Positions 32,115 to 36,017 of a stretch of DNA of 36,017 nt are shown piece after piece. The stretch lies in NCBI GenBank assembly GCA_003598175.1, contig QZKN01000016.1, positions 155,523-191,539 of the forward strand. Direction: 5' to 3'. The DNA is from Candidatus Omnitrophota bacterium (GTDB lineage Bacteria > Hinthialibacterota > Hinthialibacteria > Hinthialibacterales > Hinthialibacteraceae). The position numbers and the translations under genes are program-made. The notes beneath the pieces are model-generated. The model was not told the origin of the DNA. It saw only the letters and a program-made list of their open reading frames with translations, and made no database searches. Position 1 is the stretch's first letter; every line of letters begins with the position of its first letter.

Positions 32115-33992
32115 ATGACCTGGCAATCCCTTACCGACCGGCATCGTAAAATCCTGGAATCCAATCTTCGTCATGTGAAAAGACTGCGCCCTGATTTCGA
32201 TAAGCAATTGCCATCCATCCTCGACCTTGCAGAATCCCTTCAAATCGAATTCGACGGCAATGAAATTCACGGCGTGCGGATCGTGAATGAGCAGCAAGCG
32301 CGAATCATCCTCCCGCCCGAATCCGGCCAACCACTCATACAAGCGCAAAATCGAGGACTTCGCGAACGCCTGCAAAAGGGAGCGCGTTTCGTCGCGCTGT
32401 CCGGATTGGGCGCCGGGCATGTGATCATGCAAAGTATCACCCTTTTAAAGGAATACCCACGTACGGCGGTTGCCGTGTTCGAACCTGATTCTTTCGCATG
32501 GGCGATTTTTCTTTCTCTTTTTGACGCAAACGATGTTCTCGCACACGATCGGTTGTTTCTCTTTGCCGGCATACAAGCGCGCCAACAGCTGGCGGACAGG
32601 ATTCGGCAAGAATACATATTTCTTCTGCCTTCCCGCGAAGTAAAGTATTTCCTCGGCGCACTCCCCGTCGATCCCGAAATCACACGATTCTACATCGAAG
32701 AAGCCAAATTGCTGGCGCAATCGATCAACGACCGCGCCTATCAATTTGAATCCGTCGTGACGTCATTCACACAGCAGCTGGCCAACCCGCTTTCTCAACC
32801 TCCCCGCTCGATCTGGAGTTGCACCCTGCGCGATTCCTACATTCATTTCCCTATCGCCAAAGCATTCCTCGCCGGTTTTGCCAAATTGGGATGGAAAACA
32901 CAACTCGAACCGTTCGATTCTTCCTTCACAACCAATTTCCGCATCATCGGGCGTTTAATGGAGAGCCAACCGGATTTCTTTCTCTTCATCAACACGCTTC
33001 CCGCCGCTTTGTTGGAAGATATCGGACTGACGCGGGAAGCGGTGGAAGCCATCAACCGTCCCCGAGTCACTTTGTTGGTTGACAATACGTCATTATACGA
33101 AGATATGGACAAGCCCTTTTCTCTTTCCGCACAGGATTGGGTATTCACCATCGACCGCTCTTACCTATCCTGGCTGCGCCGGCGCACCCAACGAACGGCG
33201 TTTTTGCCGGTCGCAACGATGTTCGAGAAAAGCGGTTCGTATCGGGAGGAATACTCCGCGGAACTCTCATACGTCGGCTCGTTGCCGCATGTGGGTCCTT
33301 ACCTTTACACACTGCCGCCGGCTTGTCTGCAAATTTTGGAAACCGTGGAAGAGTTACGCAGTCGAGATTCCGCCCATTCGTTTTACGAACATTTACAAAC
33401 ACTGAAAATCACCGACAAACACAACCGTACCATCCACCATGCCGCGCATTCATTTTGCCGCACCACGCAAAAAGGTTTGCGCCATCCGCAAAGCATTCTC
33501 GAATATTTCCTGTATAACGTCGCCACGTATTTAAAAAGGAAAAAAATAGTCCTTGCGCTCCTGCCGCTCGGGCTGAAAGTCTACGGTCCTGATACGTGGC
33601 TCGAAGCATTGCCCGCTCCCTATCGCGACCGTTACGGTGGATTCGTTGCGTCGGAACAACTCGCGGACTGCTACGCCTCGACAAAAATCAGTCTCAACAT
33701 CCACAGTCATCAATGCCCCACGTGCCTCAATCCGCGCGATTTCGACGTCCCCATGGCCGGCGGCGTCGTCATGGGCGATTGGGTGGAAGATGCCGAAAGA
33801 GGATTGTTGGAGCCGGGCAAGGAACTGCTGACGTTTCAGACCATCGAAGAAGCAATCGAAATCATGGAACGCTATGGAAACGATGCGGACGCACTCGACC
33901 GGATTCGCCGGCAAGGCCACGAGCGGGTCAACAACGAACATCGCTATGTGCATCGCGCAAACCAATTGTTGGAAATTATCAATCTGACGTAA
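32115..33992 (+). CDS. Putative glycosyltransferase, paralogue of the preceding gene
   Basis: A 625-residue protein with the same organisation as its neighbour. Residues about 88-180 (ARFVALSGLGAGHVIMQS...AVAVFEPDSFAWAIFLSLFD) match the Maf/DUF115-like part. The C-terminal CgeB-like domain has INIHSHQCPTCLNPRDFDVPMAGGVVMGDW (about residues 527-556, written here in two parts: INIHSHQCPTCLNP and RDFDVPMAGGVVMGDW), LEPGKELLTFQTIEEAIEIM and the terminal RRQGHERVNNEHRYVHRANQLL. This 'NPR-F-(E/D)xPMAGG' pattern is characteristic of CgeB-type transferases and is clearer than in the first copy. The two are diverged, so this is an old duplication. ATG 32115 lacks an obvious binding site and is 12 nt past the previous stop, suggesting coupling. 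A terminator hairpin follows. Substrate unknown. Confidence 0.72.
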   Translation: MTWQSLTDRHRKILESNLRHVKRLRPDFDKQLPSILDLAESLQIEFDGNEIHGVRIVNEQQARIILPPESGQPLIQAQNRGLRERLQKGARFVALSGLGAGHVIMQSITLLKEYPRTAVAVFEPDSFAWAIFLSLFDANDVLAHDRLFLFAGIQARQQLADRIRQEYIFLLPSREVKYFLGALPVDPEITRFYIEEAKLLAQSINDRAYQFESVVTSFTQQLANPLSQPPRSIWSCTLRDSYIHFPIAKAFLAGFAKLGWKTQLEPFDSSFTTNFRIIGRLMESQPDFFLFINTLPAALLEDIGLTREAVEAINRPRVTLLVDNTSLYEDMDKPFSLSAQDWVFTIDRSYLSWLRRRTQRTAFLPVATMFEKSGSYREEYSAELSYVGSLPHVGPYLYTLPPACLQILETVEELRSRDSAHSFYEHLQTLKITDKHNRTIHHAAHSFCRTTQKGLRHPQSILEYFLYNVATYLKRKKIVLALLPLGLKVYGPDTWLEALPAPYRDRYGGFVASEQLADCYASTKISLNIHSHQCPTCLNPRDFDVPMAGGVVMGDWVEDAERGLLEPGKELLTFQTIEEAIEIMERYGNDADALDRIRRQGHERVNNEHRYVHRANQLLEIINLT

Positions 33993-34034
33993 AGGATGGA
34001 GACGGCGCCCAAACCCATCGCAATCCCACATTGA

Positions 34035-34053
34035 CGGGATGGTCCCGATTTTT
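34035..34053 (+). terminator. Intrinsic terminator after the glycosyltransferase pair
   Basis: CGGGA (34035-34039) and TCCCG (34043-34047) enclose a 3-nt loop and are followed by ATTTTT. It lies 42 nt past the stop of the second glycosyltransferase gene and faces the convergent isomerase-family gene. The stem is short, so it may be weak. Confidence 0.55.
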
Positions 34054-34068
34054 AATCCAATCCTGATT

Positions 34069-35106
34069 TTATTTCACGTTCATCAGTTGTTTCATGATCA
34101 GCATATCCAGCGCTTCATAATTCCGCCTGGCGCGATACGTTTCCAATTGTTTCCGATCGATGGAACGCGAAATCTGCAACAGCAGATTGAACACTTCACG
34201 ACTGTTTTTGAGATGCAATGTGGCGTCCGCGTCTTTTTGTGTGCGTAGCGCCTTTACGTCGAGCCCCACATATTCCCCGTTCAGTCCAAATCCGTTTTGA
34301 TCCAGCACGTCCACCTGATTGAACGCCCGCCGCAGGTTCACCGCGCCAAATGAACGATCCTGGTCGTATTTCAAACCATTCTGATCGTTGAGATGCACGC
34401 TCCATAATTTCCCATGCCACAGCGCATAGGCCATGTCGTCCGCCGGATCCAGTCCCGCCAGAATCGAATGCGCGGATTCGATCAGCGCTCCCACGCGTTT
34501 GGGATCTTTGGTGCGATACGAGAGGCCGAGAAAATGGCCGACGGTCGGGCTATAGGCCTGATCCATCGGTTCGTTCGGCTTCATTTCCCCTAAAATTTTA
34601 ATATTCGGATCGTGATCGAGCAGAATATCCAGCCATTCCACCATCCGTCCGATTGACGCCACGGCATCCTTCGATTCACGCAAATACGTTCCTTCCCGCG
34701 CCGGCCACCACACGATCAATTGCGCGCCGATCATGTTGGCGATATCAACCGACCGTTTGGAACGATCAATGGCGTACTGCCGTTCGTTCACGTTATTGTT
34801 TGTGATGCCTCCGTCAATCGTGCGCGGATCCTCCCACAATCGCGGCGCGATGAATTCCGGCGCGAGTCCCTCCCCTTCGATCATCTTGCGCACCCGCGCT
34901 ACGCCGCGTTTGGTCTGGATCGCATCCCAATCCGCCGGCACGACGTCGTCATCGTGCAACTGCACGCCGTCGAATCCCAATTTCTTATATTCCTTGATTT
35001 TGTTGGCAAACGTGCGTTCCTTGCGCACCGCCGGCCCGAACGGATCGGCGCCCGAATGAATATTCCACGGCCCAAACGAAAATCGATATTTATCTTTACG
35101 AACCAT
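34069..35106 (-). CDS. Xylose-isomerase-family TIM-barrel protein with altered metal ligand
   Basis: A 345-residue protein aligning along its length with class I (actinobacterial-size) D-xylose isomerases. Conserved: FGPWNIHSGADPFG at the start, the catalytic LHDDDVVP (His51, Asp54), GEMKPNEP (Glu174, Lys176), Glu210 and His213 in ALIESAHSILAGL, NGLKYDQD (Asp248, Asp250) and Asp283 in GLDVKALRT. The equivalent of Streptomyces Asp245, a ligand of metal 1, is His238 (VHLNDQNG instead of IDLNGQNG). A His in this role occurs in other TIM-barrel sugar epimerases. It may therefore act on a sugar other than xylose, or have a changed metal preference. ATG 35106 is preceded by a GGA/GGAAAAG purine stretch on this strand. 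No sugar kinase or transporter is adjacent. A carbohydrate-related fragment lies upstream on the same strand. Confidence 0.8.
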   Translation of the reverse strand: MVRKDKYRFSFGPWNIHSGADPFGPAVRKERTFANKIKEYKKLGFDGVQLHDDDVVPADWDAIQTKRGVARVRKMIEGEGLAPEFIAPRLWEDPRTIDGGITNNNVNERQYAIDRSKRSVDIANMIGAQLIVWWPAREGTYLRESKDAVASIGRMVEWLDILLDHDPNIKILGEMKPNEPMDQAYSPTVGHFLGLSYRTKDPKRVGALIESAHSILAGLDPADDMAYALWHGKLWSVHLNDQNGLKYDQDRSFGAVNLRRAFNQVDVLDQNGFGLNGEYVGLDVKALRTQKDADATLHLKNSREVFNLLLQISRSIDRKQLETYRARRNYEALDMLIMKQLMNVK

Positions 35107-35359
35107 CTTTTCCGTCCTTTCGACTGCTTTTTCACCTATTATTGCATAAAGTGGACGCGAGGTAAAAGGTTATGGCCATTGATCGAATACAAAAACGGAA
35201 TGAAGAAACCGAACGAAGAGCAAACCGATCCCGTCGGATACGGTTCTTTAAATTCCTTCAATATTCCACACGTTTCATTTCGCGCACCCGATTCTTTTTC
35301 TCTTCAATGAATCTCGCTTTTCTAATCATTAATTTTTATAGATTAGATTTTTAAATACA

Positions 35360-35992
35360 CTATACAGGCAAAATACCAAGAACCGATTCCTCGCAATCCA
35401 TGAGTTTGCATCCATTTTCCATGGGGTTTCGGGAGGCCATCTGTTCCAGATAAAACAGCGTCGGCGCGGTGATGTGCATGTTGTTGAGAAACGGCTGCGT
35501 GTAATTCACATCGCCGTAAACCACGCCGCCGACGTGGATGGGGATTTTTTTGCCGTCCACTTCGCGCCATTGGCCGTTGTGATTGTTCCAATCCACGCCT
35601 TCGGTGAGGAAGCCGTACTCGCCGTGATGATGAAGAGCGGCGGCGCGCAGGATCGTCAGCCCCTTGATTTCATACTCGCGGCTGTGATGGATCCTCGCCG
35701 CTTCCAGCAAGGCGTAGGCGGCTTCGGCGTTCTCCCATAAATACGATGTATCCCACGAATCTTCCATATACAAAAGACCTTGCGTGGCCACGTCGTTGCG
35801 ATCCTCGTGCATTTCGAAGCGCTCCAGGCCGTGCAGGCAATGTTCGAGCGCCCAATCGTATAACGACGGATCGCGCAGAAGCGAGGCGGCGCGGTGCAAA
35901 CAACGAAAGCCGATGCTGTACGCAACGTTTTCGTGATCGTCGTAGGTGTCGTGGTTGCAGCTGCCGAACGCGCCGCCGATCTCGCGGAACAC
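35360..35992 (-). CDS. Truncated protein at window edge, possible alpha/alpha-barrel carbohydrate-active enzyme
   Basis: The 3' end of a gene running off the window on the minus strand. The visible 211 residues are rich in aromatic and His residues with helical-hairpin-like spacing (NVAYSIGFRCLHRAASLL, ATQGLLYMEDSWDTSYLWENAEAAYALLEAARIH), suggestive of an alpha/alpha-toroid glycosidase or lyase, but I cannot name a family. GTG 35992 is the first start codon, without a binding site. Codons upstream read on as protein-like sequence (EVKRAAQVFREIGG) until a TAG at 36014-36016. Either the gene is disrupted by a nonsense or frameshift change, or the window edge sequence is unreliable. Partial; function unknown. 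Confidence 0.5.
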   Translation of the reverse strand: MFREIGGAFGSCNHDTYDDHENVAYSIGFRCLHRAASLLRDPSLYDWALEHCLHGLERFEMHEDRNDVATQGLLYMEDSWDTSYLWENAEAAYALLEAARIHHSREYEIKGLTILRAAALHHHGEYGFLTEGVDWNNHNGQWREVDGKKIPIHVGGVVYGDVNYTQPFLNNMHITAPTLFYLEQMASRNPMENGCKLMDCEESVLGILPV

Positions 35993-36017
35993 CTGCGCCG
36001 CTCGTTTTACTTCCTAG

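Noticed and set aside
35319-35350. TCTAATC/GATTAGA hairpin followed by TTTTT (plus strand)
   Set aside because: AT-only stem and no plus-strand gene ends upstream; probably chance in AT-rich DNA.

Overview
The window looks like a chromosomal segment of a Gram-negative-type, probably uncultured bacterium. MurE carries the DNPR motif of meso-diaminopimelate-adding ligases. There is a near-complete division and cell-wall (dcw) cluster with FtsQ, FtsA and FtsZ. Secreted FG-GAP/CRTAC1-type proteins and short GC-rich inverted repeats between genes are also present. Gene families of this mix are common in little-studied phyla around the PVC and FCB groups (for example Hydrogenedentota or Sumerlaeota), but I cannot place the phylum from sequence alone. 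Coding DNA is of moderate GC content, and the larger intergenic gaps are clearly AT-rich.

Layout. 1-480: a large hairpin repeat, a strong sigma-70-type promoter and two tRNA-Ser genes (anticodons TGA and GCT). 698-5053: an alpha/beta hydrolase, a GspG-like pseudopilin-domain protein and a 1005-residue membrane protein. The last combines a PqqD-like domain, a site-2-protease-like core that has lost its catalytic motifs, and C-terminal cyclic-nucleotide-binding-like domains. 5079-5160: a nested palindromic repeat. 5300-9938: a DUSP23-like phosphatase followed by two exported FG-GAP repeat proteins. 10033-11448 (minus): glnA, with a sigma-54 -24/-12 promoter upstream. 11936-14642: der-plsY-hisA, overlapping genes.

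15056-30104 is the dcw cluster: mraZ, rsmH, ftsL, ftsI (with a PASTA domain), murE, mraY, a tiny ORF, ftsW, murG, murC, ftsQ, ftsA and ftsZ. It has a readable promoter, and GTG-type boxes in 10-bp register before mraZ fit MraZ autoregulation. Compared with the usual order, murF, murD, murB and ddl are absent. MraY carries a roughly 110-residue extra segment in the loop before its 'PFFK' motif.

30261-33992: two tandem, same-architecture putative glycosyltransferases (Maf/DUF115-like N-terminal part plus CgeB-like C-terminal part). 34069-35106 (minus): a xylose-isomerase-family protein with an altered metal ligand. 35360-35992 (minus): a truncated protein at the window edge with an in-frame TAG just upstream.

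Functionally, the core of the window makes lipid-linked peptidoglycan precursors (MurC, MurE, MraY, MurG), polymerises and crosslinks them at the septum (FtsW, FtsI, FtsL, FtsQ), and positions this with FtsA and FtsZ. The most unusual items are the catalytically degenerate protease-like fusion, the MraY insertion with loss of several mur genes from the cluster, the two possible ftsZ starts, and the glycosyltransferase pair after ftsZ.
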